Positions 8,240 through 17,434 of a DNA stretch of 41,514 nucleotides are shown here, in pieces. Under the pieces are notes generated by a model that was not told the origin of the DNA, ran no database searches, and saw only the letters and a list, made by a program, of their open reading frames with translations. Every line of letters starts with the position of its first letter. Position 1 is the stretch's first letter. The stretch is from CAZGKW01 sp964526295. GTDB taxonomy: Bacteria > Planctomycetota > Phycisphaerae > FEN-1346. The translations under genes were made by a program, and so were the position numbers. The DNA lies in NCBI GenBank assembly GCA_964526295.1, contig CAZGKW010000040.1:1-41514 (forward strand), given 5' to 3'.

Positions 8240-9240
8240 TATAGGTTTCTTTCCCGTGTCTGTTCGGTCAGATCATGCGATGCACGCCGCGGCGCCGGCG
8301 GAATTGCCGCCCGCGGTGCGGCGGCGGGGCTCGGCCCATTGGCCTCGGTCCCGGTCCTGCTCGGCCCGGCGCCGCTGGCTTTGTGCGACCAGAACCGCTT
8401 CAGCTTGCCGAGGTGGCCGTTCTCGTCGCCGGTGAGCAGGTAGTAAACCATGCCGGCATCGGAGATGTCCGCCTTGCCGCCGGCCTTCATCCGGGCGTAC
8501 ACCCACCGCAGGTCGGCGTCGGCGTGCGTCTCGAGCCATTGCCAGGGGGCGAAATCCTTGCGGGTGCTGAACCCCCGGTTCTGGTCGCGGATGTCAACGA
8601 CGGGGGACCCGAGGGCTTCCACGTCCTTCCGGGTGTGGTGGGCATCCCCCTTGCCGGCATTCTTGTCGTTGTGCCCGGAGTGGGTGACGATCTTGACGTG
8701 GGGCCGCTTGCCTGGGTCGCACCGCTTCGCCGCCTGCCACACCGTCTCGAACGGTCCGGCGACGCAGAGCCACAGCGGGTCCTCGGCCGTGGAGGCTTCC
8801 ATAGCGGCCACCAGGTGGTCGGTGCACGCGTTGCGGCCCCCGTCCGCATCGCGATGGGCGGTCAGCGCATTGAAGAAGACTTTGCGGTCCCAGCCGAACC
8901 GGTCGGCCCCCTCAAGCGCCGAGGCCTCCATCTCGCCCAGCCTCTTGTGCGACATCGACTTCCTGTCCCACACCTGGGACAAGTAGTGGACGTGGACCAG
9001 CCGCGAGCGGAGGCCGGCATAGGCGATCATGGCGAGCTCGGCCGGCAGGGCGCCGATGTCGTCCGGGTCCCCGTTTCCATCGTGGCTGAGGGCGATCCGG
9101 CCGCGGCCGAACGTCACCATGGGATGGCGGGACGGCCCGCCGTCGGCGCCAGCCGCAGCCGCCGCATGCACGCCCAGGATCGCCGCCAGAGAGACCGCCG
9201 CGAACGGCATCGTGCGGCTCGGCTTTCGGGCGGCGAACAT
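8239..9240 (-). CDS. Secreted nucleoside-hydrolase-like protein of unknown substrate
   Basis: I start at the ATG at 9238-9240: it is preceded by a clear AAGGAGG, and a signal peptide follows (FAAVSLAAILGVHAAAAAGADGG). The mature part opens with GRIALSHDGNGDPDDIGALPAELAMI, whose Asp cluster resembles the metal-binding N-terminus of nucleoside hydrolases and DUF1593-type proteins. Later segments (KIVTHSGHNDKN, PVVDIRDQNRGFSTRKDFAPWQWL) are typical of uncharacterised planctomycete and verrucomicrobial homologues. At 333 residues it matches that size class. The last 45 residues are Pro/Ala-rich and look like an unstructured tail. It lies between the two pectate-lyase-like genes, so a role in degrading glycosides released by them is an inference. 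Confidence 0.6.
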   Translation of the reverse strand: MFAARKPSRTMPFAAVSLAAILGVHAAAAAGADGGPSRHPMVTFGRGRIALSHDGNGDPDDIGALPAELAMIAYAGLRSRLVHVHYLSQVWDRKSMSHKRLGEMEASALEGADRFGWDRKVFFNALTAHRDADGGRNACTDHLVAAMEASTAEDPLWLCVAGPFETVWQAAKRCDPGKRPHVKIVTHSGHNDKNAGKGDAHHTRKDVEALGSPVVDIRDQNRGFSTRKDFAPWQWLETHADADLRWVYARMKAGGKADISDAGMVYYLLTGDENGHLGKLKRFWSHKASGAGPSRTGTEANGPSPAAAPRAAIPPAPRRASHDLTEQTRERNL

Positions 9241-9301
9241 GGCGTCGGTCCTCCTTCGGTGGTCGGCAACAGGCCCTGCCGCAGCGGCGGGGCCGGAGCG
9301 G

Positions 9302-11245
9302 TCACTCCGCGACGTTGGCAGCCCGACGGTCGGCCGCGCCGCCCGCGAACGGCTCGGCCGTACCCCCGCTGGTGCCGCGTCCGGCCCGGTAGACGGGCAG
9401 GTGGTAGTTGACCAGCTCCTTGCGGGGCAGCCGTTTCGTCGTGCCGCCGATCGTCTCCTCGACGATCGTAGTGAACGGCAGGTTCCAGTGGTAGAAGCCA
9501 AAGGTGAAGCTGGCGTCGGAGTCGGCGACGGTAAACATGGGCGGGTCGAGAGGCTGATTCTTCCAGGACTGGTAGCTGACCCCGCCGAGAAGCTCGACCT
9601 TCGCCCCGTTCCGGGCGATGATGTGCTGCGACCGGCCCTCGGTCTTCATCCCGAGGATCCACATCTGGCCTCCGTCGACTTCGCACATCTCCAGGTCCGG
9701 CGACTCGGGGTTGTACTGCCGGGCCCAGCACTGCTCGCCGCGGCCGATGAGGCACTTCCGTCCCCCCGCCATGTCCTCGATGAACCAGACCTTCCCCGGC
9801 GCCGGCTTCTTGTGCAGGCAGGCCCCGTGGGCCAGGTTCCGGAGGATGACCGGGTGGGGCGAGTGGTTCTCGAACAGGTACCGGTCGTACAGGCCCTTCC
9901 ACCCGCCGTTCTTGAGGATGTTGAAGAACCGCTCGACGACGACCGGACCGCGGAGGTCCTCGGCAAGGACGATCGCGGCCTCCCCGGCGGGAACCTTCTC
10001 GTCGATCCAGAGGATGTTCTCCATGCCGATGATGCGGTTGACGCTGCCGCGGACGTGCACGGGCTCCGTGACGACGTACTTGCCTTTGTTCTTGCCGAGT
10101 TTCGGGAGGTAAACGGTGGTCTTTCCCTCCTCGGCGGCCCGGTCGAGGGCCTTCTTCAGGCCCCCCTCGCCGGGCTCGACCTTGACCCACTTCGAGAGGT
10201 CGTGCTGCCAGGGGACCTCGGGCGTCTCCAGGACGGGCAGGCGAAGCGTCCGCGGCTCGGCCCCGAACAGCGAGAGGCCCTTCCCCTCGTACCACTCGTC
10301 GATCGGCCCGTCCACGAGTGTGCCGTCGCTCGCGCGGACGGCGTGGGCATAGCCGCTCGTCTTGACGTCGCGGAGGAAGATCTTCGGGCCCGCGGCGACG
10401 ATAGCGGCCTCGGGCGAAGAGCCGGTCGCCGCCAGGTCGCCATCGACGAGCGTCAGGTGCGTGTGCTTGGAGCCGACGAGGGCCGGCGCGCCGCTTCGGC
10501 TCGAGAAGCCGCGGATCGTCAGGCGGGAGTTGCCCGCGTTGAAGCCGGCCTTCCGCTGGTCCGTCACGGTGATGTGCTCGAAGACCAGCGAGAACGTGTT
10601 GGCCGTCTGGATGCCGTAGTCGAACCCGTCGACCGTGATCCGCTTGAGGAGGCCCGGCCCGTTCTGGCTCTGCCGGAGGTCAAGGCCGATGGCGCCTCGC
10701 TTCTCGGGGTCGCTGGAGCGGATGGTCACGTCGTACATGGCGCCCGAGTTGTTCGTCATAAAGCGCAGCGCGGCCGCGCCCGGGTTGCCCCGGCCGACGT
10801 CGACCGTGATGTTGCGGACGTAGCTGTGCATGACGTCGCCGGTGCTCTTGCCCTCGTAGAGCGAGATGAAGGTCTTGGGCTTCTCGGGATCGTCGTAGCC
10901 GGGGGCGTTGTCCTTCAGGCGCAGGACGACGCCGGCCTCGCTCTGGCCCTGGATATGGAGGAACCGGTGGGGGCTGTGCGGCTGGCTGGGCTGGTCGCCG
11001 CTGATGTTGACCCGGTCCCCGACCAGGTAGGTGCCGTTCGGGAAATACAGCGTGCGATTGCTGCTGCGGTAGTCCTCGAACGCCTGGCGAAGGGCCGCCG
11101 TGTTGTCCGTCCTGCCGTCGCCCTTCATGTTATAGGGCGGCCGGGTCACGTCGACCAGGCCCGCGTCGTCCGGGAAAACCATGTTCTCGGCAGCCGCGGT
11201 GCCGGCGGCAACCAGGACGGCCAGGCACGTCATGCAAGCTCTCAC
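9302..11245 (-). CDS. Secreted pectate-lyase-superfamily protein (right-handed beta-helix)
   Basis: The 647-residue protein has a short signal peptide (MTCLAVLVAAGTAAAEN) and the pectate_lyase_3 entry motif MKGDGRTDNTAALRQAF with YFPNGTYLVGDRVNI. Serial beta-strand repeats follow (VRNITVDVGRGNPGAAALRF, LLKRITVDGFDYGI, FEHITVTDQRKAG). A second helix-like segment starts near residue 370 (KVEPGEGGLKKALDRAAEEGKTTVYLP). The architecture equals the paralogue at 5834-8239 minus its PA14 insert. A GTG at 11243-11245 has AAGGAG six bases upstream and is the preferred start; an in-frame ATG lies four codons later. Such proteins cleave or bind uronic-acid-containing or other polysaccharides; the linkage here is unknown. 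Confidence 0.8.
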   Translation of the reverse strand: MRACMTCLAVLVAAGTAAAENMVFPDDAGLVDVTRPPYNMKGDGRTDNTAALRQAFEDYRSSNRTLYFPNGTYLVGDRVNISGDQPSQPHSPHRFLHIQGQSEAGVVLRLKDNAPGYDDPEKPKTFISLYEGKSTGDVMHSYVRNITVDVGRGNPGAAALRFMTNNSGAMYDVTIRSSDPEKRGAIGLDLRQSQNGPGLLKRITVDGFDYGIQTANTFSLVFEHITVTDQRKAGFNAGNSRLTIRGFSSRSGAPALVGSKHTHLTLVDGDLAATGSSPEAAIVAAGPKIFLRDVKTSGYAHAVRASDGTLVDGPIDEWYEGKGLSLFGAEPRTLRLPVLETPEVPWQHDLSKWVKVEPGEGGLKKALDRAAEEGKTTVYLPKLGKNKGKYVVTEPVHVRGSVNRIIGMENILWIDEKVPAGEAAIVLAEDLRGPVVVERFFNILKNGGWKGLYDRYLFENHSPHPVILRNLAHGACLHKKPAPGKVWFIEDMAGGRKCLIGRGEQCWARQYNPESPDLEMCEVDGGQMWILGMKTEGRSQHIIARNGAKVELLGGVSYQSWKNQPLDPPMFTVADSDASFTFGFYHWNLPFTTIVEETIGGTTKRLPRKELVNYHLPVYRAGRGTSGGTAEPFAGGAADRRAANVAE

Positions 11246-11358
11246 GTTCGGCTCCTTCCGTTCGTTGGATCGATGGTGCCGGTACCACCGTCACCCCTGT
11301 TATACCCGTTCGGAGTGCACGGGTGCTGGCCCGTCTTGAATGAAGCCGGAACGGGGTC

Positions 11359-13680
11359 TCAGCGTTCCAGCTCGACGAGGAAGACGGGTTGGCCCGCATC
11401 GATGGTGATCGCGCCGTCGCGGCCGACGGTGCCCTCGCCGATGGCCTTCCCGTGCCAGTCGCGGAGGGTGTACGTCATGCCCGCGATGTGCGGGCTGATG
11501 ACGGTGCAGCCGACCCTGGTAACCTGGACGGGCCGCGTGCCCCGCTCGAACACCTTCATGCCCTCCCACACGTGGCGGGGCCGGACGACGTCCGGGTTCC
11601 GCCCGACCTTAAGGCCGGTATTGCAGCTCGTGCTGACGGCCGACAGGACGGCCTTCCGGCACTCGGCCAGCGGCTTGCCGTCGGTGCTCGCGAGGGCGAT
11701 GGCCACGTACTTTTCCTCGTCCGTCACCGGGTACGCCATGCCGGGGGGACTTGAGACGCTTACATCGCGGATGGTGACGCCATTTCGGAACCGGACCTCG
11801 TCGCTGCCGTACTGCGACAGGAAGCCGACGAACGCAGCAGCGCCGGGGGCATCGAACGTCAGGCACCCCCGCTGCCAGTCGTAGGTCATCTCGTCGGTGG
11901 GCCGCAGCGGTGTCGGGTAGGCGTAGCCCCGGAGGGGCACGGTCGGGCCGGAGATCGAATCCTCTTCCCGCTCCAGGTCGATCCGGATCCGCGACCCGTA
12001 CCGGTAGCTCGTGTTCAGCATGTCCTCGCCGTTGGCGCCGTAGCTGCCGGCGTAGCTCATGCTGTCGGGATGGAAGATGGTGTTGCGGCCGTAGGTGAAG
12101 ACCGTCGGGGCGGGGGCGGGCCTGAAGTGCATCGAGGTGAACATCTTCCCCGCGGCGTGCATGGCCGAGAGCTGGACCTCGTCATACAGGTAGGTGAACT
12201 GGTAGGCCGCCGGCCCGGGGAACGCCAGCGTGCCCTCGAACGGGTCCTCCCGGTCCCACTTGTACCCGCCGCTCATCGTGTGCCAGCAGACGGCGTCCCA
12301 GTCGTTGATGCTGGCCAGGAACAGGATGCGGTAGGGAAACTCGGCCCGGTACTTCGCGGGAGCGCCGATCTGCGTCTCGTAGACGAAGTAGGGTTTGCCT
12401 TCGACGGTGTTGTGCTCGAGCCACGGCACGTTCAGGCAGATGCGGGGCGGTTCCTCCAGGCCGCTGTACCAGGGGTAGTGCTTGTGCGACTCGTCCGGGG
12501 CGCAGCCGCCGATGTAGGCGCAGTGGGAGACGGCATCGGCGTTCTGGTGCAGGAGCTGGCTGATGCCGTTGTAACCGATGCCCGTGTCCCAAAGGAGCGG
12601 GCTGAGGCGGGTCGACTTGCCGCACTGTTTGAAGGCGTCGGCCACGCGTTTCTTGTGGGCGAGGAGGAGGCCGGCGAAGAACTCGTTGACGTCCCGCCCG
12701 CGATGGACGCTGACGTCGTCCCGGCCGTACAGCACCTCGCCGCCGGCCACCTTGGCCTCGGCGTGTGGATTGGCGTCGTTGAGCGTGGCGACGGCCGAGT
12801 CCTTCCGCAGCGGCGCGAGCAGAACCGTGCCTTGGGCGAGGTCCTCGCCCGGCAAGAGGCCGTTCCATTTCGCCGTCAGCGACTCCTCGGTCTTATACTT
12901 CTTCTTGAGGAAGTCGTGCCAGCGGGCGAGCAGCGTGTCGCGGAAGAACTTCGGCAGGCCCTGCCACTTGCCCGTGACCATCTGCACGATCCACCACTGC
13001 TCGTTGGTGATCTCCCAGATGCCGAAGACCGGGTCGTCGGCCACCCGGAGGCCGGTGTGCTGGTTGAGGTGGTCGAGCGTGTGAGCGGCGTTGCGGATCT
13101 GGATGGCTTCGAGCCTCGGATCCCACGCGACCGCCACGCACCGTCCGGGGACCACGCCGACCAGGCCGGTCCGGCGATCCCTCTGGCTGATCTGGCGAAC
13201 GGCTTCCTGCCAGGCCTCGGCGGTCTCCGGGTTGCGGAGGATGCCGACGTCGGCGGCGGTCGCGATGCCGCCCATGCCGGCCGAGCCGACCCACAGGCGG
13301 AACCCCGCCTTCTTGAACAGGGCCACGCACTTGTCGTGGACGTCGAGGGGGCTGCCGTCCCCCTTGGTGTAGCCGCCCGGCTGACGGGCGATGGTCCGGT
13401 TCAGGCTCCAGATGCGGACCATGTTGAAGCCGAGGTCCTCATATCGCCGCACCAGCCGCCGGTTGTGTGCGTAGGGGTCCTCGCCGGGGGCCTTGGCGGC
13501 CGGGAAGCCGCCGATCGCACCCCAGAACCGGACCCGCTGGTCGCCCGCATACAGCCTGCTCCCCCTGGCCACCACGTACGCGTCATCCGGTGGGAGGCCC
13601 CCGCCGGCCGGCGCGCCCGCCGCAGCGACCGGGGTCAGGATGGCAACAGCCAGGACCAGCGCAGCGATTCGTCTCCGCAT
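11359..13680 (-). CDS. Secreted glycoside hydrolase, clan GH-A-like TIM barrel
   Basis: The 773-residue protein starts with a signal peptide (IAALVLAVAILTPVAAAGAP). The N-terminal half looks like a clan GH-A (beta/alpha)8 barrel: RFWGAIGGFP, YEDLGFNMVRIWSLN, an Asn-Glu acid/base pair at N226-E227 in FGIWEITNEQW, and a candidate nucleophile E435 in PYFVYETQI. The C-terminal 250 residues are beta-rich (MTYDWQRGCLTFDAP, MTYTLRDWHGKAIGEG), probably a beta-sandwich accessory module. GAGGGAGC precedes the ATG. It is 13 bases downstream of the paralogue at 13694-16117. Both may act on the same polymer, after or before the beta-helix enzymes. Family assignment within the clan is not possible by eye. 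Confidence 0.75.
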   Translation of the reverse strand: MRRRIAALVLAVAILTPVAAAGAPAGGGLPPDDAYVVARGSRLYAGDQRVRFWGAIGGFPAAKAPGEDPYAHNRRLVRRYEDLGFNMVRIWSLNRTIARQPGGYTKGDGSPLDVHDKCVALFKKAGFRLWVGSAGMGGIATAADVGILRNPETAEAWQEAVRQISQRDRRTGLVGVVPGRCVAVAWDPRLEAIQIRNAAHTLDHLNQHTGLRVADDPVFGIWEITNEQWWIVQMVTGKWQGLPKFFRDTLLARWHDFLKKKYKTEESLTAKWNGLLPGEDLAQGTVLLAPLRKDSAVATLNDANPHAEAKVAGGEVLYGRDDVSVHRGRDVNEFFAGLLLAHKKRVADAFKQCGKSTRLSPLLWDTGIGYNGISQLLHQNADAVSHCAYIGGCAPDESHKHYPWYSGLEEPPRICLNVPWLEHNTVEGKPYFVYETQIGAPAKYRAEFPYRILFLASINDWDAVCWHTMSGGYKWDREDPFEGTLAFPGPAAYQFTYLYDEVQLSAMHAAGKMFTSMHFRPAPAPTVFTYGRNTIFHPDSMSYAGSYGANGEDMLNTSYRYGSRIRIDLEREEDSISGPTVPLRGYAYPTPLRPTDEMTYDWQRGCLTFDAPGAAAFVGFLSQYGSDEVRFRNGVTIRDVSVSSPPGMAYPVTDEEKYVAIALASTDGKPLAECRKAVLSAVSTSCNTGLKVGRNPDVVRPRHVWEGMKVFERGTRPVQVTRVGCTVISPHIAGMTYTLRDWHGKAIGEGTVGRDGAITIDAGQPVFLVELER

Positions 13681-13693
13681 CGTCCGTGCTCCC

Positions 13694-16117
13694 TCAGTCT
13701 CTCATCAACTCGACGATCCAGACCTCCTTGTCGGCCGGGACCCGCAGCTCGCCCTTTCTGACGACGCCGCGGCCGATATCCTTCATATACCAGTCGCGGA
13801 ACGTGTAGCGCATGCCGTCGATCGCGTCGCTTTTAACGGTCACGCCGACGCGGGCGACCAGAACGGGCTCGCGGCCGCCGCTCTCCAGCCACGCCCCCCA
13901 GTGTTCCTGGGGCGGCTTGTCGGCCGGGCCGGCCGTCTGCCGGCCCTGGTTGCTCCGCGTCACGTCCAGCTTGTAGCCGGTGTTGAAGCTGGTGCTGGCC
14001 GGGACGAAGACGGCCCGCCGGCACTCCTCGAGCGGCCGGCCGTCCATCGACGCCAGCGTCAGCGTCACGTATCCCTCCTCCGGCGTCACGGGGTAGGCGA
14101 TGCCCTCGGGGTTGCGGAACTCGACGTCGGCGAACGCCACGTCGCTGTGGTCGAAGCGGACGGTCTCGTCCCCGTACTCGCCGAAAAAGCCCGTGTAGCT
14201 GGCAACGCTCGGCGAGTCCATCGTCAGGAAGCCCCGCTGCCAATCGTACGTGACCTGGTCGTTCGGCTTGACGGGGTTCGACTCGAAGACGTTGGGCCGG
14301 ACCGTGTGGCGATCGCCGACCGTGTCGTCCTCGCGCGAGGGATCGATCAGGACGCGCGAGCCGTAGCGATAGGTCGTCCCGATGAAGTGGTCGCGGTACT
14401 CGCCGAAGCTCTGGCCGTAGTCCATGCTGTCCGGGTCGAGGAGGCCCCGGCGGCCGAACGTGAAGACCACCGGGTCGGGTGCGGGCGGCACCAGGCGATG
14501 GATGAAGATCTCGCCGGCGGCCCGCAGCGCCGCGATGTAGACCTCATCGCCGCGGATGGTGAAGTAGTCGAACCCGGCGTGGACCCGGCGGTCGAACGGC
14601 TTGTCGCGGTCCTCGAGCTCCTTGTCGCGACCGGGATACGTGTGCCAGACGACGATGTCCCAGTCCTGGATGCTCGCGAGGGCTGCCACGCGCAGGGGGT
14701 ACTCCGCCCGGTACTTCGTCCGGTTGTCAATGTTCGTCTCGTAGACGAAGTGGGGCTTGTTGAGGGCCGTCGACTGCTCGAACCAGGGGACGCCCCAGCT
14801 CGTCCGGGGCGAGTCGTCGAGCTGGCTGAAGAACGGGAACCGCTTGTCGTTCGGGTCGTGGCCCATGCCCTTCGTGTAGGAGCAGGTCGAGACGGCGTCG
14901 GCGAACTGGTGCATGTAGGCGGACTGGATGCGGAACGAGTTCCCCGAATCATAGACCGTGGGGCAGAGGCGACACCCCTTGCCCATCGTCTCGAGGGCCT
15001 TCTCCAGCCGCTGCTTGTGGCTGATGATCAGCTCGTTGGCGAAAGCGATCACGTCGGCCCCGCGCTGCCGGGTGAAGTCGTCCCGCGAGTAGCCGGCCTC
15101 GCGGGCCTTCAGCGACTCGGTGATGGCAGGATTGGCGTCGCTCAGGACCGGGTCGCCCTCCATCGGCCGGGCCAGCGGAAGCAGCATCACGCTGGCCTTC
15201 TCGAGCGATTCGCCCGGCAGGAGGAATCCCCACGCCTCCCGTAGCTTATCGTCCGTGCCGTACCTCTCCTTCAGGAACCCGGCCCACTTCGCCAGCATCT
15301 TCTTGCGGAAGTAAGCCGGCAGGTCCTTCCAGTGGCCGTAGAAGAAGTGCCGGTAGGGGAAGTGCTCGTTGGTCAGCTCCCAGACGACGATCTGGGGGTC
15401 GTCGCCCAGGCGCAGCCCGTCCTTGTACTTGTTGGGGAAGTCCGCCAGGAGCCGGAGCCGCTGGATCCACAGGGCCTCGGTCCGCTCGTCGATGGCAGGC
15501 AGGAGCATCCGTCCCGACCACCGCAGCTCGGGCGGCTTGCCCTTGTTGACCCGCGTCAGCTCCTCGACGGCCTTCCGCCATTCGTCGGCGGTGGCCGGGT
15601 CGTCGATGACGTCGACGTCGTCCGGCCGGATCGTGCCCAGACCGTTCGTCGAGCTCATCCAGAGCTTGATGCCGGCCTTGTCCATCGCGTGCCACGAATA
15701 GGCGATGGCATCGGCGCTCGACCCGTCGCCGGGCTCGTAGTCGTGATCGTAGAGCAGCGGCAGCTCGGCCCGCTGGTGGGGATACCGGCCCTCCCACGTG
15801 CGGACCAGGTTGAAGCCCATGTCCTTGAGGCGGCCGACGAAGACGTCGATCTGGCGGCGGTTCTCCTCGACCTTGCGGCCGCGGACGGCCAGCGAGTCCC
15901 CCGGCTTGACGTCCGGCTTCCCCGCGACGGCGCACACCAGGCCCCAGTAGCGGACGGGCTCGTCGCCCAGGACCAGTCGACCGTCGGGCGTCGCTTGGAC
16001 GTATCGATCGTCGGGAACCTTCACGGCAGCCTCCAGGGAAACCGAGACCAGGAGCACCAACGCCAGGGCGAGGCCCGGCGCGCCGAGCCGTCGCTTCCAC
16101 GGGGTGCAGCAGACCAT
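13694..16117 (-). CDS. Secreted glycoside hydrolase, clan GH-A-like TIM barrel (paralogue)
   Basis: The 807-residue protein has a signal sequence (LGAPGLALALVLLVSVSLEAA) and the same layout as its neighbour: VRYWGLVCAVAGKP, RLKDMGFNLVRTWEG, the acid/base N250-E251 in VVWELTNEHF, and a candidate nucleophile E460 in PHFVYETNID. The C-terminal beta-rich region repeats the neighbour's motifs (VTYDWQRGFLTMDSP, MRYTFRDWYMKDIGRG), so the two arose by duplication and then diverged considerably. AAGGAG precedes the ATG at 16115-16117. It is the second gene of the run after the DUF1080 protein. A retaining glycosidase mechanism is inferred from the two glutamates; the substrate is unknown. Confidence 0.75.
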   Translation of the reverse strand: MVCCTPWKRRLGAPGLALALVLLVSVSLEAAVKVPDDRYVQATPDGRLVLGDEPVRYWGLVCAVAGKPDVKPGDSLAVRGRKVEENRRQIDVFVGRLKDMGFNLVRTWEGRYPHQRAELPLLYDHDYEPGDGSSADAIAYSWHAMDKAGIKLWMSSTNGLGTIRPDDVDVIDDPATADEWRKAVEELTRVNKGKPPELRWSGRMLLPAIDERTEALWIQRLRLLADFPNKYKDGLRLGDDPQIVVWELTNEHFPYRHFFYGHWKDLPAYFRKKMLAKWAGFLKERYGTDDKLREAWGFLLPGESLEKASVMLLPLARPMEGDPVLSDANPAITESLKAREAGYSRDDFTRQRGADVIAFANELIISHKQRLEKALETMGKGCRLCPTVYDSGNSFRIQSAYMHQFADAVSTCSYTKGMGHDPNDKRFPFFSQLDDSPRTSWGVPWFEQSTALNKPHFVYETNIDNRTKYRAEYPLRVAALASIQDWDIVVWHTYPGRDKELEDRDKPFDRRVHAGFDYFTIRGDEVYIAALRAAGEIFIHRLVPPAPDPVVFTFGRRGLLDPDSMDYGQSFGEYRDHFIGTTYRYGSRVLIDPSREDDTVGDRHTVRPNVFESNPVKPNDQVTYDWQRGFLTMDSPSVASYTGFFGEYGDETVRFDHSDVAFADVEFRNPEGIAYPVTPEEGYVTLTLASMDGRPLEECRRAVFVPASTSFNTGYKLDVTRSNQGRQTAGPADKPPQEHWGAWLESGGREPVLVARVGVTVKSDAIDGMRYTFRDWYMKDIGRGVVRKGELRVPADKEVWIVELMRD

Positions 16118-16166
16118 GCGTCCTCTCCTTCCTGCGGGGCCCTGCCGAGATGCGCTATCCGCCCGG

Positions 16167-17063
16167 TCAATCGCCCAGCTTCATCACCTCCACCTTGCGG
16201 AACTCGATGGGATGGCTCTCGGACTGGAGTGAGATCGTCCCGCCGCGGAGCATCTTCGGGTGCCCCTCGGCGGTCAGCCTGGCGGCGTTCTTGTCCTTCT
16301 CGTCGAGCTGCGGATCGGTGTACGTCAGGACGGGCTTGCCCTCGCAAAAATGCCTGACGGTATTGCCCCGCACCTCGACCTCGACGGTCACCCAGCGGTC
16401 GCCGCGGTACGTTTCGGACGACGAGTTGATGACATGCCGGGTAATCAGCTCGCCGTCCATAACGACGTGCGTGCCGGGGGTGCAGAGATTGGCGGTGGAC
16501 CGCTCGCCCTCGTCGCGGCCGCCGAGGAGCTGGACCTCGATCGAGACGGGGAACTTCTGGTCCTTCGCCATGCTCTCGGCCGGCTGGCCATGGATCATGA
16601 TGCCGCTGTTCCGGAAGGCCCACTGCGGTCCGCCGGGCACTTGTTCCCCCGTGAAACGGTACTCGATCCGCAGCCGGTAGTCGCCGACGAGCGGCTTCTC
16701 ATAGAAGAGATGGCCGAACTTGCCGCCGAATTCCTGGTACTCCTCGTACGAGACCTTCAAGACGCCCTTCTCGACGCGGAACGTGTTCCCATAGTTCTCG
16801 CCCAGCTCGTGACCGCAGATCTTGACCTTCCACCCCGAGAGGTCCTTGCCGTTGAACAGAGGGACCCATTTCCCCTCGGGGAGCGCCTCGAGGGCGCGCT
16901 TCGCCGGGCCGGCCTTCCCCGCCGTTCCTCGGGCATGACCAGCCGTCGCCGTGGCCCCGCCCTTGGCCTCGCCGCTGGGCCCCTGTGCCGCCAGAGCGCC
17001 GGCGGCGCCCAACACGACCAGCGCAAGCGCCGTCCGGGCGACAGCCGTTCTCGCAATCCTCAT
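16167..17063 (-). CDS. Secreted DUF1080 (3-keto-disaccharide hydrolase) family protein
   Basis: From the ATG at 17061-17063 a signal peptide follows (TAVARTALALVVLGAAGALAAQ), then an Ala/Gly/Lys linker, then one DUF1080 domain: GKWVPLFNGKDLSGWKV, GVLKVSYEEYQEFGGKFGHLFYEKP, YRLRIEYRFTGEQ, NSGIMIHGQP, SIEVQLLGGRDEGERSTANLC and the closing GGTISLQSESHPIEFRKVEVMKL. The domain has a concanavalin-like jelly roll; characterised members hydrolyse 3-keto-glycosides or bind sugars. At 298 residues it is typical for planctomycetes. It is the first gene of the nine-gene carbohydrate run and has its own promoter upstream. The frame extends further upstream, but that part looks non-coding. Confidence 0.85.
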   Translation of the reverse strand: MRIARTAVARTALALVVLGAAGALAAQGPSGEAKGGATATAGHARGTAGKAGPAKRALEALPEGKWVPLFNGKDLSGWKVKICGHELGENYGNTFRVEKGVLKVSYEEYQEFGGKFGHLFYEKPLVGDYRLRIEYRFTGEQVPGGPQWAFRNSGIMIHGQPAESMAKDQKFPVSIEVQLLGGRDEGERSTANLCTPGTHVVMDGELITRHVINSSSETYRGDRWVTVEVEVRGNTVRHFCEGKPVLTYTDPQLDEKDKNAARLTAEGHPKMLRGGTISLQSESHPIEFRKVEVMKLGD

Positions 17064-17158
17064 TGGCCTGCCCTTCTCGTCGGGACCGGCAGCCCGACCC
17101 CCGCCGGCCCTCTCGCGTTCGCTTCTCCGTCCGCCGTCCGGGCGGAGGATGAACTCCG

Positions 17159-17186
17159 ATTCTACACCAAGACGGCAACAACGCAA
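17159..17186 (-). promoter_or_regulatory. Sigma-70-type promoter for the DUF1080-led carbohydrate run
   Basis: On the minus strand, TTGCGT (17181-17186) is followed by a 16-nt spacer and TAGAAT (17159-17164). This places transcription start near 17152, about 90 nt before the DUF1080 ATG. Confidence 0.5.
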
Positions 17187-17237
17187 GTCGGAGCGGAAGC
17201 GAAGGGCCGAGGGCGCCGGCACTCACGAAAAACGCGG

Positions 17238-17267
17238 TTGACGCTCAAGCACGGTCTCTCGTATACT
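17238..17267 (+). promoter_or_regulatory. Sigma-70-type promoter of the cold-shock gene
   Basis: TTGACG (17238-17243), an 18-nt spacer and TATACT (17262-17267) make one of the best consensus promoters in the window. The predicted start near 17274 gives a leader of about 160 nt before the ATG at 17435. Confidence 0.65.
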
Positions 17268-17434
17268 CGCCGTCGTGATGAGCTTCCGGCCGGCTCGTGC
17301 AGGCCCTTGAAGCCGGCCGATCCGCCGGAAGTTGAGCCGCAGCGGCGCGGCTCGCAAACGCCGGCCTCTGTCCGCTTCCCGGTAGCAGGCCGGCGGCAGC
17401 GACGATCGGGAAGACTCACGAGGAGTCGGCGTAC

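Larger units (their letters stand above)
17064..17434. other. 371-base divergent intergenic region with two promoters
   Basis: This region separates the minus-strand carbohydrate run from the plus-strand cold-shock gene. It holds the minus-strand promoter at 17159-17186, the plus-strand promoter at 17238-17267 and the roughly 160-nt cold-shock leader. No coding sequence is supported here. Confidence 0.6.

Noticed and set aside
3956..8443. Very long plus-strand reading frame (1495 codons)
   Set aside because: It runs antisense to the PEP-CTERM, pectate-lyase and neighbouring genes, has Arg/Val/Asp-rich composition without any domain, and arises from the GC-rich third positions of the minus-strand genes. 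Similar long plus-strand frames over the glycosidase, rpoN, dnaX and hydrogenase genes were rejected for the same reason.
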